42,741 bases of DNA from Gemmatimonadota bacterium (GCA_016794825.1 JAEUJH010000694.1:1-42741), one strand, 5' to 3'. Shown: positions 1 through 8,295, numbered from the stretch's first letter. The notes: generated from the letters alone by a model not told the origin. Program-made: numbers and translations.

Positions 1-120
1 GGTCGCGTCGTCGCCGACGGCGGCGATGCGGCCCTCGCGAACGGCCACCGCCGTGGCCAGCGGGCGGGCGGGATCCTGGGTGAGGATCGTCCCGCCGTGG
101 ATGACGAGGTCCGGCCGCAT
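1..120 (-). CDS. Amidohydrolase, N-terminal fragment (cut by window edge)
   Basis: Only the first 40 codons are inside the window. They read MRPDLVIHGGTILTQD and continue with a segment ending in EGRIAAVGDDA. This is the N-terminal beta-sandwich strand pair of the metal-dependent amidohydrolase superfamily (imidazolonepropionase/YtcJ-like enzymes), in which a composite sandwich precedes the metal-binding HxH motif. The catalytic part lies outside the window, so the substrate cannot be named. The ATG (118-120) shares one base with the TAA stop of the upstream aminotransferase fusion gene (TAATG), so the two are translationally coupled and belong to one minus-strand operon. There is no signal peptide, unlike the YtcJ-type lipoprotein at the other end of the window. 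Confidence 0.7.
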   Translation of the reverse strand, partial: MRPDLVIHGGTILTQDPARPLATAVAVREGRIAAVGDDAT

Positions 121-2192
121 TACCGGGCGCTGGCGGCCGGAGCGCGCTGACCGGCCACGTGGGCCACGGCCTCGCCTAACACCGCCAGGCCCTCGCGGAG
201 CTGCTCCTCCGAGATGACGAGGGGCGGGAGCAGCCGGACGCAGTTGCTGAACAGGCCGGCGCGCATGGCCAGGACGCCGCCCTGGACGGCTCGGCGGATG
301 ATCGCCAGGGTTTCCTCCGGCGCGGGCTCCCGGGTATCGCGATCGCGGACGAACTCGGCCAGCATCATAGCGCCGAGGCCCCGGACGTCGCCCACGAGGT
401 CGTGGGTGGCCTGCCAGCCGCTCATGACCTCGCGCATCACCTGACCCAGCCGCGTGACGTGGGCGAGGAATTCGGGACGCCGGATCGTCTCGACGGCCGC
501 GATGGCGGCGGCGCACGCCACCGGACTCCCGCCGTAGGTCCCGCCGATCCCGCCCAGGTGGGCCGAGTCCATGATGTCGGCGCGGCCGGTCACCGCGCTG
601 ATCGGCATGCCGGCGCCGAGCGACTTGGCGGTGACGACGAGATCCGGGACCACGCCGGCATGCTCGATGGCAAACAGCTTGCCCGTGCGCCCGAAGCCGC
701 ACTGGACCTCGTCGGCCACCATGACGATCCCGTGCTGATCGCAGAGGCTCCGGATCTTGGCGAGGAATGGAGCGGGCACGGGCAGGAATCCACCTTCGCC
801 CTGGACCGGCTCGATCAGGATGGCGGCCACCGCGGACGGGTCGACCTGCGCCACCAGGGCGTGGTCGAGCTGCGCCACGCTCCACTCGAGATACTCGGCC
901 GGGGTCATGCCCGCGGGCGTCCGGTAGAGGTTCGGCATCGGGAGCCGGACGATCTCCGGGGCAAAGGGGCCGAAGCCCTTCTTGAACAGCCCGTACTTGC
1001 TGGTCAGGCTGAGGGTGAGGAGCGTACGCCCGTGGTAGCCGCCCTCGAAACAGATCAGCACCGGTCGGCCGGTGGCGCGGCGCGCCAGGTTGACGGCGTT
1101 CTCGACCGCCTCAGCGCCGCTGTTGGCGAGGAGGGTCTTCTTCGGGAAGTTGCCCGGGGTGATCTCGTTGAGCAGTTCGCAGAGTCGGACGTACGGCTCG
1201 TAGGTGGCCACCAGCGCGCAGGTGTGGACCAGCTTGCCGGCCTGATCGGCAATCGCCGCGACCACGTCCGGCGGCGTGTGCCCGACCGCGAGCATCCCGA
1301 TCCCGCCCACCAGGTCGATGAAGGTGTTGCCGTCGGCGTCCTCCACCAGGGCGCCGTGCGCTCGGGCGACGGCGATGTCCGTGGCCTTGGCCAGCCCGGC
1401 GGCCACGGCGGCGCCGCGGCGGGCCAGGAGGGCCCGGCTGTTGGGGCCGGGAATTTCAGTCTGGAGGCGAATCGATCCCATGGTCGGTCTCGAGGATTGA
1501 ACGGGTCGGATGGCGCCGGCGATCGACCGCTCCGCGGGGAGGACGATCAGGACGCTGTGGTTGTCGGATGCCGGGTCGTGGAGATGGTCGGGCAACAGGG
1601 TGCGGATCTCGAAGCCGAGCGCCAACTGCGCCGACAGCGTCGGGTCGACCAGCTGGCCCCGGCGGACGAGTTCGAGATACTCCTCCGGCGGATGGCGGTC
1701 CTTGATCGCTCCGTAGCCGCTGATCATGCCGGCGGTGAGCTGCCCCAGCAACTCGAGTCGCCAGACCAGTTCCTGGCGGGCGGCGTACAGCGCGCGGGCC
1801 AGGCCGCGGCTCCGATAGTCGGGGTGGACCCCGAGGTCGCAGCCGTACAGCCAGGGGCCGTCCGGCTCGTGCGACGTGAGCCACCCGCCCTGGATCACCT
1901 CGGCAAAGGTGTGATGCGGATGGTCGAAGTCGAAGTGACGGCGGATGGTGCTGGTGGCCGCGACGACCCGGCCCTGATGCTCGACCACGAACTGGCCGGC
2001 GGCGAAAAGCTCGAGGTGTTTCCGGTAGTGATGGGCCTTGAACCGCTCGTCGTCGGCCAGGGTCGGGAACACGATCCGCTGGAGGGCCTCGAGTTGCTCG
2101 GCGTCGCCAGCCCGGGTGCCGCGGACGAGCAATCCGTCGCCCACGTCGCGGCGATACGGAACGTCGACCGGCTTCAGTGGCGCGGTGGTCAT
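120..2192 (-). CDS. GNAT acetyltransferase-class III aminotransferase fusion
   Basis: 690 residues starting at ATG 2192; an in-frame ATG at 2252 would overlap the upstream gene by 50 bp and adds a non-protein-like stretch. Residues about 20-190 look like a GNAT N-acyltransferase, with the acetyl-CoA loop region LGVHPDYRSRGLARALY. From about 245 to the end the protein is a class III (GabT/ornithine-type) PLP aminotransferase: EGGYHGRT, the DEVQCGFGRTG segment, and the PLP lysine in TAKSLGAGMP (about Lys523). The class III domain normally moves an omega-amino group to 2-oxoglutarate or pyruvate. The GNAT domain could acylate the same amine or amino acid, but the substrate is unknown. It follows the DUF1080 gene by 10 bp and overlaps the next amidohydrolase start by 1 bp. 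Both domains look intact, so this is a real fusion rather than a missed frameshift. Confidence 0.85.
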   Translation of the reverse strand: MTTAPLKPVDVPYRRDVGDGLLVRGTRAGDAEQLEALQRIVFPTLADDERFKAHHYRKHLELFAAGQFVVEHQGRVVAATSTIRRHFDFDHPHHTFAEVIQGGWLTSHEPDGPWLYGCDLGVHPDYRSRGLARALYAARQELVWRLELLGQLTAGMISGYGAIKDRHPPEEYLELVRRGQLVDPTLSAQLALGFEIRTLLPDHLHDPASDNHSVLIVLPAERSIAGAIRPVQSSRPTMGSIRLQTEIPGPNSRALLARRGAAVAAGLAKATDIAVARAHGALVEDADGNTFIDLVGGIGMLAVGHTPPDVVAAIADQAGKLVHTCALVATYEPYVRLCELLNEITPGNFPKKTLLANSGAEAVENAVNLARRATGRPVLICFEGGYHGRTLLTLSLTSKYGLFKKGFGPFAPEIVRLPMPNLYRTPAGMTPAEYLEWSVAQLDHALVAQVDPSAVAAILIEPVQGEGGFLPVPAPFLAKIRSLCDQHGIVMVADEVQCGFGRTGKLFAIEHAGVVPDLVVTAKSLGAGMPISAVTGRADIMDSAHLGGIGGTYGGSPVACAAAIAAVETIRRPEFLAHVTRLGQVMREVMSGWQATHDLVGDVRGLGAMMLAEFVRDRDTREPAPEETLAIIRRAVQGGVLAMRAGLFSNCVRLLPPLVISEEQLREGLAVLGEAVAHVAGQRAPAASAR

Positions 2193-2202
2193 GACCCTCG
2201 GA

Positions 2203-2958
2203 TCAAGGGAGCACGCGGATCTTGATGCTCCGGAACGCCACCCGATCGCCATGGTCCTGCAACCCGATCAAGCCGCGCCGCGCCGTGCCATACGCCGGCC
2301 AAGCCGCGAACTTGGACGCCTTGACCCGGGCCCGCCACTCGTCGCTGCCCAGCTGGTACTCCACGACCTTGATGCCGTTGAGCCAGTGCTCGACCTGGTT
2401 GCCGGACACCCGGATCCGGGCCTGATTCCACTGGCCGGCCGGCGCGGCCACCGATCGTGGTACCGGATAGAGTCCGTAGTTGGACCCCGCCGAGGTGAGG
2501 AGGGACTTGCCGTCGGCGTGCTCGGCGTCGTCGAGGACCTGCATTTCCGGCGCGCTCCGGAAAATCGGGTCGGGGCCCTCGATGCCGCGGTAGAAGATCC
2601 CGCTGTTGCCGCCCTTGGCGACGCTCCATTCGACGGCCAGCTCGAAGTTCGCGAACTCCTCCGCCGCCACGATGTCGCCGGCCAGCCCGACCCGGGTCAG
2701 GGCCCCGTCGACGACTTGCCAGCCCGACGCGAGTTCCCGTTTCCCGTAGCTCCGCCATCCCGCGGTCGTCTTGCCGTCGAAGAGCAGCTTCCAGCCGTCC
2801 CGCCGTTCGGCCTCCGTCAAGGTGTTCGGGGCGGTCGCCGGCGATGGCTGGGCCCGTCCCTCGGCGGTCACGAGTCCGCCGAGGACGAGGCCGAGCGCAA
2901 GCCACCGGCCGACGATGCGGGGACCGAGGGGTCGGCCCGATCCAGAAAAGGAAACCAT
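2203..2958 (-). CDS. DUF1080 (3-keto-disaccharide hydrolase family) secreted protein
   Basis: 251 residues with an N-terminal signal peptide (hydrophobic stretch about 17-35, ending in GRAQ). The mature part matches the DUF1080/3-keto-disaccharide hydrolase family, a concanavalin-like beta sandwich: early GWKLLFDGKTTAGW motif, NFELAVEWSVAKGGNSGIFYRG, PEMQVLDD and a closing GLIGLQDHGDRVAFRSIKIR. Characterised members cleave 3-keto-glycosides. The length is normal for a single domain. The ATG (2958) lies 1 bp after the TGA of the upstream Gfo/Idh/MocA oxidoreductase and has a GGAG ribosome site 9 nt upstream, so the pair is co-translated. A sugar oxidoreductase next to a keto-glycoside hydrolase suggests the two act in sequence outside the cytoplasm; that link is inference. 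Confidence 0.88.
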   Translation of the reverse strand: MVSFSGSGRPLGPRIVGRWLALGLVLGGLVTAEGRAQPSPATAPNTLTEAERRDGWKLLFDGKTTAGWRSYGKRELASGWQVVDGALTRVGLAGDIVAAEEFANFELAVEWSVAKGGNSGIFYRGIEGPDPIFRSAPEMQVLDDAEHADGKSLLTSAGSNYGLYPVPRSVAAPAGQWNQARIRVSGNQVEHWLNGIKVVEYQLGSDEWRARVKASKFAAWPAYGTARRGLIGLQDHGDRVAFRSIKIRVLP

Positions 2959-2959
2959 G

Positions 2960-4447
2960 TCAGACGCTCCACCCGGCCCGGTACTCGCGAGTCAGGTACC
3001 GATTGGCCTGGGCGTGATTGGTGATTTTCATGGCGGCGCCGTCGTAATGGAGCTTGACGCCCTGTCCGGCGCGGAGGGCCACCACGCCGAGGAGCATGAC
3101 CTCGGTCAGGCGGGCGGCGTAGTCGATCGGGCAGGTCGGCGACCCCTGTCCCTTGCAGGCGTTGGCCCAGTTCATCTCGTGGCTGGTGACGATCCGCGGC
3201 ATCGTCTTGGGGACGGCCGCCGCCTCCGGCCGGAGGGACTCGGGGAAGAGCGTCGGCTTGGCGCCGTAGGTGCCGTGGAGCAGGATGCCCCGGTCGCCGA
3301 CGAAGATGACGCCGCCCTCGCGGTCGAGCGCGACGTCGTCGGGCAACGCCGCCGGGCGCGGGGGCATCAGGCCGCCGTCGTACCAGGTCATCGTGACGGG
3401 CGGTCGGGAGCCCTTGGCGGGAAACTGGTAGTGGGCCAGCATGGCCTGCGGATAGGTGGCCGGCGCGGCTTCGGTGCCGCCCCACGGGGTCGAGGTGGCC
3501 TCGATCGTGGTGGGGTAGTCGAGGTCGAGGGCCCAGAACGGATGGTCGACCAGGTGGGCGCCCATGTCGCCTAACGCGCTGACCCCGAAGTCGACCCAGC
3601 CCCGCCACCGGAACGGGTGGTAGGCCGGATGGTACGGATAGTCGGCGGGCACCGGGCCGAGGTAGCCCTTCCAGTCGAGGCCGGGCGGAGCGGGGAAGTC
3701 GCCGGCGAGGGCGTTGCCGACGATCGAGTTCATGGCCCACTGGCCCCACCAGTCGAGCTTGGCCAGGCCCGGGAAGTCCGCGGGCAGCGACGCCGGCCGC
3801 GGAACGCCCTGCGGCCAGATCGGCCGGTTGGTCCAGACGTGCACCTCGCGGACCGGACCGATGACGCCGGCCTGGACCCACTCGTTGATGAGGCGGGCGT
3901 CGTCGGACGAATGCCCCTGGTTGCCCATCTGGGTGACGACGCCGGTCCGCTTGGCGGTGGCGGCCAGGACGCGAGCCTCGTGGACCGAGTAGGTGAGCGG
4001 CTTCTGGACGTAGACGTGCTTCCCGGCCTCCATGGCCGCCTTGGCGATCGGCGCGTGGAGATGGTCCGGGGTCGCGATCAGGACGGCGTCGAGATCGCGG
4101 TGACGGGCCAGCATGTCGCGGAAGTCCCCGTAGCGGGTGGCCTTCTGGAAGGCGGCGCCCAGCTTTTCGGCGTTCGGCCCCGGCTTGTTGTTGGCGGGCT
4201 TGACCCGTCCCAGCAGGGATCGATCGACGTAGCCGAAGTCGACGTCGCAGAGCGCCACGATGTTCTGGCTGAGCAGCTGCTCGGCGTTGCTCATCCCCAT
4301 GCCGCCCGCGCCGACGATGGCGACGTTGAGCGTGTCGCTCGGGGCCTGGAAGCCGCGGCCGAGGACGTGCCGGGGCACGATGGCCGCGCCCCAGGCGAGG
4401 CCGGCGGTGTCGGTCAGGAACTGGCGGCGGCTGCGATGTCGGGGCAT
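2960..4447 (-). CDS. Tat-exported Gfo/Idh/MocA family oxidoreductase
   Basis: 495 residues. The N-terminus [16 protein letters not shown] is a twin-arginine export signal, so the protein is probably folded with its NAD(P) cofactor before export. The Rossmann domain begins near residue 40 with [18 protein letters not shown], followed by [21 protein letters not shown] and QKPLTYS, the family's conserved lysine-proline in the QKP form common in exported members. The C-terminal alpha/beta domain is complete. Family members oxidise or reduce sugar carbons. The following DUF1080 gene supports a 3-keto-sugar route. The start has a GAGG ribosome site about 8 nt upstream, and a 72-bp gap separates it from the propeller lipoprotein gene. 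The codon GCG-TTA-GGC near 3570 uses the rare TTA leucine inside the CGTTAGGC octamer. Confidence 0.9.
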   Translation of the reverse strand: MPRHRSRRQFLTDTAGLAWGAAIVPRHVLGRGFQAPSDTLNVAIVGAGGMGMSNAEQLLSQNIVALCDVDFGYVDRSLLGRVKPANNKPGPNAEKLGAAFQKATRYGDFRDMLARHRDLDAVLIATPDHLHAPIAKAAMEAGKHVYVQKPLTYSVHEARVLAATAKRTGVVTQMGNQGHSSDDARLINEWVQAGVIGPVREVHVWTNRPIWPQGVPRPASLPADFPGLAKLDWWGQWAMNSIVGNALAGDFPAPPGLDWKGYLGPVPADYPYHPAYHPFRWRGWVDFGVSALGDMGAHLVDHPFWALDLDYPTTIEATSTPWGGTEAAPATYPQAMLAHYQFPAKGSRPPVTMTWYDGGLMPPRPAALPDDVALDREGGVIFVGDRGILLHGTYGAKPTLFPESLRPEAAAVPKTMPRIVTSHEMNWANACKGQGSPTCPIDYAARLTEVMLLGVVALRAGQGVKLHYDGAAMKITNHAQANRYLTREYRAGWSV

Positions 4448-4519
4448 GGCGGGGCCTCGTTGGAGTCGAGGATCAACGAACGATCGGGTGGAGACGAGCC
4501 GGCTCAGGGTCAGGGGCGA

Positions 4520-5788
4520 TCACTTGGCGATCGCGTGGAGACGGACGTGCTCGACGTCATCGGCGTCCTTCCAGATGCCCAGCACCGCGTCGGGATATGC
4601 CGCCGTGACGCGGAGGCCGGCCGGGGCGAGGACGCGGCCGAGGAAGGTGCCCTCGCGGTCGAACACGGCATAACGGCGCTGGGTGGCCCCCGGCTTGCTG
4701 GTTTCCTCGACCCAGAGGGTGCCATCGCTGACGGGCAACAGCGTGGAGATCCAGGGCAGCGTGGACGGATACTTGGCGTTGTTGACCCGATCGAGGAACT
4801 GCTTCTTGAACTGTTCGGGAATGCTCCGCATCTGCGGCGCGGCTTCCATCAATTCGATCTGCTCCTGCTTGTGAGCCGCCACGTCGGCCTCGGTGATCGG
4901 CGCCTCGGGAACCGCCAGCCGAATCAGGCGTTCAATCGTTCCGGCAGGGCTCCGGACCTCGACCTCCCAGGCGTTGTTCTGCGCCACGAAGAGCCGGTCC
5001 TCGCCCACGCCGATGACGGTCTGCTTGCCGAGCGGAACCGGGCTGGGCGTCGAGACGGTCTGGCCGTTGAACGTCATCGGCACCTGGGTCATCTCGAGTC
5101 CGGGGAAAACTCCCACCGTGTCGCGCGTGGTGCCGTCGGGGGCGTAGCGAACGAGCGCGACGGTATCGCGATAGGTGCCGCCGTCGCCGGCCTGGAGGCG
5201 GAACGACATCCTGAGGCCGAGGACCGCGCCATCGGCCAACCGGCCCATCGGGACCGCCAGGCCGAACTGGCCGCCCGTCGGCGCGGACAGGCCACCCTGA
5301 CCTCCGAGGGAGAAGGCCCGGGCAAACTCGGCCCCCGGAGAAATGACCGACAGCCGCTGGAGCATCATGTCGGAGGCGATGACCGAATCGCCGCTGGTGC
5401 GCCAGAGGCCCGCGATCCCCTGGAACTCGCCCGGGCCGGCGCCGGGACGGCCCACCGAGGCCGTGAGCTTGCCTTGCGGGTCGTAGAAACGGACGGCGTT
5501 GGACAGGCCGCTCGACACGACGACCCGCCCGTCGGCCAGGCGGACCGCGCCGTTGATCTGGCTCAGGTCGGTTTCGGGCGTTCCGCCCCCGACGATGTCG
5601 GTGGTCGGGGCCTCGGCGATCGTCCAGCCCTTACCCTCGGCCCAGGCCGGCGCGTCGCTGGCAACGATGGCGATCCCGGCGCTGTCGCGGGTCACCGGCC
5701 CGCCGCCGCCGGCGGTGCCTTCCTTGCCACAGCCGAGCAAGCCGACGAGAAGGAACGGGAGGGCGGCGCGGCCTGACGGGGCAACCAT
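4520..5788 (-). CDS. Six-bladed beta-propeller lipoprotein
   Basis: 422 residues with a lipoprotein signal (FLLVGLLGC, lipid-bearing cysteine about residue 20) followed by a glycine-rich linker. The rest shows repeated propeller-like blades with motifs such as VRFYDPQGKLTASVGRPGAGPGEF, VRYAPDGTTRDTVG, VRSPAGTIERLIRL and YAVFDREGTFLGRV. The GxGPGEF element is typical of the NHL/6-bladed propeller lipoproteins that are numerous in Gemmatimonadota. No enzymatic residues are recognisable, so a ligand-binding or scaffold role is only a guess. It heads the minus-strand operon that continues into the sugar oxidoreductase gene. A TAATTTG box at 5815-5821 upstream fits a -10 element with a leader of about 20 nt. 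Confidence 0.8.
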   Translation of the reverse strand: MVAPSGRAALPFLLVGLLGCGKEGTAGGGGPVTRDSAGIAIVASDAPAWAEGKGWTIAEAPTTDIVGGGTPETDLSQINGAVRLADGRVVVSSGLSNAVRFYDPQGKLTASVGRPGAGPGEFQGIAGLWRTSGDSVIASDMMLQRLSVISPGAEFARAFSLGGQGGLSAPTGGQFGLAVPMGRLADGAVLGLRMSFRLQAGDGGTYRDTVALVRYAPDGTTRDTVGVFPGLEMTQVPMTFNGQTVSTPSPVPLGKQTVIGVGEDRLFVAQNNAWEVEVRSPAGTIERLIRLAVPEAPITEADVAAHKQEQIELMEAAPQMRSIPEQFKKQFLDRVNNAKYPSTLPWISTLLPVSDGTLWVEETSKPGATQRRYAVFDREGTFLGRVLAPAGLRVTAAYPDAVLGIWKDADDVEHVRLHAIAK

Positions 5789-5815
5789 GAACGAGCCTCT
5801 GAAGGGGGGTGCCTC

Positions 5816-5821
5816 AAATTA
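5816..5821 (-). promoter_or_regulatory. Putative -10 box (TAATTT) of the propeller-oxidoreductase operon
   Basis: On the minus strand this reads TAATTT followed by G, an exact match to the Bacteroidota-type TAnnTTTG element. It lies 27 nt before the ATG of the propeller lipoprotein and stands out as AT-rich in GC-rich surroundings. The -35 is not clear. Confidence 0.4.
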
Positions 5822-5856
5822 GCCGATTCGCGGCCGAACGATGAGGGGGGCTGAAA

Positions 5857-5873
5857 CGTGTCGCTCCGACACG
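5857..5873. promoter_or_regulatory. Perfect inverted repeat CGTGTCG-CTC-CGACACG
   Basis: A 7-bp perfect inverted repeat with a 3-nt centre lies in the divergent region between the propeller lipoprotein (minus) and the ComEA-like gene (plus). It could be a regulator site, placed upstream of the likely -35 of the minus promoter, or a small RNA hairpin. A related repeat with the same CGTGTC/GACACG half-sites occurs at 16314-16331. Confidence 0.35.
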
Positions 5874-5875
5874 AT

Positions 5876-5897
5876 CGGGCCCGGTAAACCGGGCTCG
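5876..5897. other. Hairpin CGGGCCCGG-TAAA-CCGGGCTCG
   Basis: The inner arms GCCCGG and CCGGGC are perfect around a TAAA loop, and the stem extends outward with one G-T pair. It directly follows the 5857-5873 repeat. No T-tract follows, so a terminator role is doubtful; it may be a leader structure or a regulator site. Confidence 0.3.
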
Positions 5898-5972
5898 GAA
5901 ACCTGGCGCGGGTCGGCCGCGTTAGGATCTCACGCCGCAGCGAGGCGGACGTCTGCCAACCCGGGAGGATCG

Positions 5973-6467
5973 ATGGTGCAAGTCGTCAGTCTGTTCGTGA
6001 TGATGGTGGCAATGGGTCCCGGACCCGGCACCCCGGCCGCCGCGCCGGACAACCGGGTCATCGACATCAACCGGGCCTCGTTCGAGGAACTGCTGGCGTT
6101 CAAGGGGATCGGTCGGCTCTACGCGGAAAAGATCGTCCGCGCGCGGCCGTTCGCGTCGCGAAGCGAGCTGGTCGACCGTCAGGTCCTGCCTCCGGCCGTG
6201 TACTCGGCGCTCAAGCACCGGTTCCACGCGTCGCCGGTCGAGAACGGCGAGGAGTCGCGGGCGCTCGACGCGGTGCCGGCCGGGATGCTCGATCTCAACC
6301 AGGCCACCGCGGCCGAACTGGCGGCGGTTCCGGGCATCGGCCGGCAGTACGCCGACCGGGTCGTGGCGGGGCGGCCGTATCGGAACGAGGCCGAGCTGGT
6401 GGCGCGGCGGGTGGTGCCGCTGACCGTGTTCCGCCGGATCGAGGGGTACGTCGCGGTTCAGCGTTAG
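5973..6467 (+). CDS. ComEA-like double helix-hairpin-helix protein
   Basis: 164 residues from ATG 5973, chosen because GGGAGG sits 6 nt upstream and the in-frame sequence before it is not protein-like. After a hydrophobic N-terminus (VVSLFVMMVAM) there are two helix-hairpin-helix units: IDINRASFEELLAFKGIGRLYAEKIV (about 30-80) and LDLNQATAAELAAVPGIGRQYADRVV (about 108-160). Each has the NxA...ELxxxxGIG signature of ComEA, the DNA receptor of natural transformation, and of related HhH export proteins. ComEA usually has one HhH unit pair after a membrane anchor; the spaced duplication here is less common. No other competence gene is adjacent, so a DNA-uptake role is uncertain. The stop codon lies inside a CGTTAGGC octamer, and a TAGGAT box at 5923-5928 may be its -10. 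Confidence 0.75.
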   Translation: MVQVVSLFVMMVAMGPGPGTPAAAPDNRVIDINRASFEELLAFKGIGRLYAEKIVRARPFASRSELVDRQVLPPAVYSALKHRFHASPVENGEESRALDAVPAGMLDLNQATAAELAAVPGIGRQYADRVVAGRPYRNEAELVARRVVPLTVFRRIEGYVAVQR

Positions 6468-6485
6468 GCGGAGATCGAAAAGCCG

Positions 6486-6518
6486 CGAGCCCGGCCCCCC
6501 TTCGGGGGGCCGGGCTCG
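6486..6518. terminator. Strong hairpin terminator between convergent genes
   Basis: A perfect 15-bp stem (CGAGCCCGGCCCCCC and its complement) with a TTC loop lies 18 nt after the ComEA-like stop codon. On the minus strand the stem is followed by a TTTT run (6477-6480), so it best terminates the convergent minus gene, while the symmetric stem could also act on the plus transcript. Confidence 0.75.
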
Positions 6519-6547
6519 TCGTCATTCGGGGTGTCGGTGGTCGACCG

Positions 6548-6991
6548 TCAGTGCACGGCCGGAGCGATCTGGCCGGACCGGGACAGGAACGACATCGGCC
6601 GGTTGCCCGGTTCGAGTTCGCCGACCCAGGCCAGCGGATCCTCGACGATGACCGGCGCCTGTTCCCCGACCGCGAACGGGTCCCGGAGCTTGGCGTCGAG
6701 ATCGTCGTCGCAGTCGACCACGATGACCACGAGGCCGGTGGTGGCCCGGGCTCCCGCGACCCGGACGGCTTTCTGGTCGATCGGGGGTTCCGCCGAGGCA
6801 ATGCGGACCCCGGGCGGAATGACCCGGGCCGCGACGCGGGCGAGGATCGATCCGGGGGCCGCGAGGACGATCTCGACCTTCGGCGACACCGGGTGCTCGC
6901 GCAACCAGCGTGCAGCGTTATGCACTTCGTCCGCCGTCATCGCCGCCACCACGTAACTCAACTCGGGGCGGGGCTCGTGACCCTGGGACAT
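6548..6991 (-). CDS. Small glycosyltransferase-2-like or hypothetical protein
   Basis: 147 residues from ATG 6991, supported by AAGGA 8-9 nt upstream; a longer reading to 7087 adds unlikely sequence. The order of elements resembles the first half of a GT-A (family 2) glycosyltransferase: an opening strand SYVVAAMTADEVHNAARWL, then VEIVLAAPGS, then VRVAGARATTGLVVIVVDCDDDLDA, which corresponds to the GAxxATGxxxxxxDxD segment that binds the nucleotide-sugar metal. The protein ends about 45 residues after that point, so the acceptor half is missing. It may be a truncated glycosyltransferase or an independent small protein that keeps only the nucleotide-binding fold. There is no signal peptide or membrane segment. 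It is the last gene before the convergent terminator at 6486-6518. Confidence 0.55.
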   Translation of the reverse strand: MSQGHEPRPELSYVVAAMTADEVHNAARWLREHPVSPKVEIVLAAPGSILARVAARVIPPGVRIASAEPPIDQKAVRVAGARATTGLVVIVVDCDDDLDAKLRDPFAVGEQAPVIVEDPLAWVGELEPGNRPMSFLSRSGQIAPAVH

Positions 6992-7112
6992 CCGGGCATT
7001 CCTTGCGTGGCTGGACCCCGTCCAACGGGCAAGGGAGGTGCCGGACCGGGGGTCGGGCGCGTCGGGCCGGCCATCTCCAAGGGCCACATGGGCCTAGGTC
7101 GTGGGTGGGCGG

Positions 7113-7132
7113 ACCGGCCGCCGGGGGCCGGT
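7113..7132 (-). terminator. Possible hairpin terminator after the cysteine synthase gene
   Basis: ACCGGCC-GCCGGG-GGCCGGT forms a perfect 7-bp stem with a 6-nt loop about 105 nt beyond the stop of the minus-strand cysteine synthase gene. No T-run follows. The rest of 6992-7236 shows no gene. Confidence 0.3.
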
Positions 7133-7236
7133 TCCCGGTCTCCAGGGCAAAAGGTGGCAGTCCCCGCGGGTGGCGAGGGTCAGGACGGGTCGGAGCGGCG
7201 GGTTCCCTGGCGGGTTTGGGGCGGGCGGGCCGCCGG

Positions 7237-8295
7237 TCAGGGATTGGCGCACATGGCGCAGGAGCGGCCGATGGCCTCGAAGCCCAGCAGGTCGGTGTCC
7301 GGGGTGAGGAACCCCGGTTTGACCGGCTCGGGCCGCATCAGATCGGTGCTCAGGTACTTCTTGTTGCTGTCCGGGAAGAGGGTCACCACGGTCGCTCCCT
7401 CGGGGAGCCGTTCGGCCGCGATCAGCGCCGCGAGGAAGTTGGCCCCGGAGGAAATGCCGACCGCCAGGCCGAGGTCCGAGGCGAGGGCCTGAGCCATCAG
7501 GATGGCGTCGCCATCGTCCACCGCGATGATGTCGTCGAGCCGGCTCAGGTCGACGATAGCGGGGATGAACTCGTCCGAGATGCCCTGGATTCGGTGACTG
7601 CCGACCTTCCGTCCGGTCGTCAGCGTGGGCGAACTCATCGGCTCGACCGGGTGCAGCTTGATGGCCGGCTGGAGACGTTTGAGCAACCGACCGGTGCCCA
7701 TGATGGTGCCGCCGGTCCCGACCCCCGCGACGAAGGCGTCGGGTCGGCGCCCCAGCGGGCGGAGCTGCGCCATGATCTCCGGCCCGGTGCTCCGCTCGTG
7801 CGCGGCGCAGTTGTCGTCGTTGGAGAACTGGTGGGGCAGAAACGCGCCCGGGGTGTTTCGGGCCAGCCGGTCGGCCAGTTCGATCGAGCCCAGGAATCCG
7901 CCCTGTTCCCGACTGACCAGGGTGATGCTGGCGCCGAACGAGCGGATCAGGTCGATCCGCTCCCGGCTCATCCAGTCGGGCATGAAGATGGCCACGGGAT
8001 GGCCCAGCGCCCGACCGATGGCCGCAAAGGAAATCCCGGTGTTGCCGCTGGTGGCCTCGACCACCAGGCCACCGGGCGCCAGGTCGCCCCGGCGGCGGGC
8101 TTCCCGGAGGATGTGGAGCGCCATCCGGTCCTTGACGCTCCCCGTCATGTTCAGGTTTTCGGACTTGGCGTAGATGGTCCGGCGGGTGCCGCGAAAACGG
8201 CAGTCGATCGCGAGCAGTGGCGTGTTGCCGATCAGGATGTCGAGGCCCCGGGCGCGGCCCGACAGCGGATCCTGCGGGGGAGCGAGGCGCGTCAT
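7237..8295 (-). CDS. Cysteine synthase/cystathionine beta-synthase family PLP enzyme
   Basis: 352 residues of the fold-type II PLP family. LIGNTPLL at about 21-28 is the family's opening motif. Lys55 in [11 protein letters not shown] should bind [14 protein letters not shown] is the substrate-carboxylate loop, and [18 protein letters not shown] is the phosphate-binding glycine loop. Such enzymes add sulfide (or another nucleophile) to O-acetylserine, or phosphoserine or homocysteine in relatives. After the usual end of the fold there is a tail of about 35 residues ending [13 protein letters not shown], with a CxxC pair that classical CysK lacks. No cysE or sulfate-assimilation gene is adjacent, so the exact substrate is open. 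The gene stands alone, with a TAGTTT box at 8348-8353 upstream. Confidence 0.85.
   Translation of the reverse strand: MTRLAPPQDPLSGRARGLDILIGNTPLLAIDCRFRGTRRTIYAKSENLNMTGSVKDRMALHILREARRRGDLAPGGLVVEATSGNTGISFAAIGRALGHPVAIFMPDWMSRERIDLIRSFGASITLVSREQGGFLGSIELADRLARNTPGAFLPHQFSNDDNCAAHERSTGPEIMAQLRPLGRRPDAFVAGVGTGGTIMGTGRLLKRLQPAIKLHPVEPMSSPTLTTGRKVGSHRIQGISDEFIPAIVDLSRLDDIIAVDDGDAILMAQALASDLGLAVGISSGANFLAALIAAERLPEGATVVTLFPDSNKKYLSTDLMRPEPVKPGFLTPDTDLLGFEAIGRSCAMCANP

Noticed and set aside
402-2225. 607-codon open frame on the plus strand
   Set aside because: It lies antisense to the GNAT-aminotransferase gene, whose domains are clear. Its product is Arg/Gly/His/Asp-rich low-complexity sequence typical of high-GC shadow frames.
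3617-5776. 719-codon open frame on the plus strand
   Set aside because: Antisense to the oxidoreductase and propeller genes, both supported by motifs. The product shows no recognisable domain.
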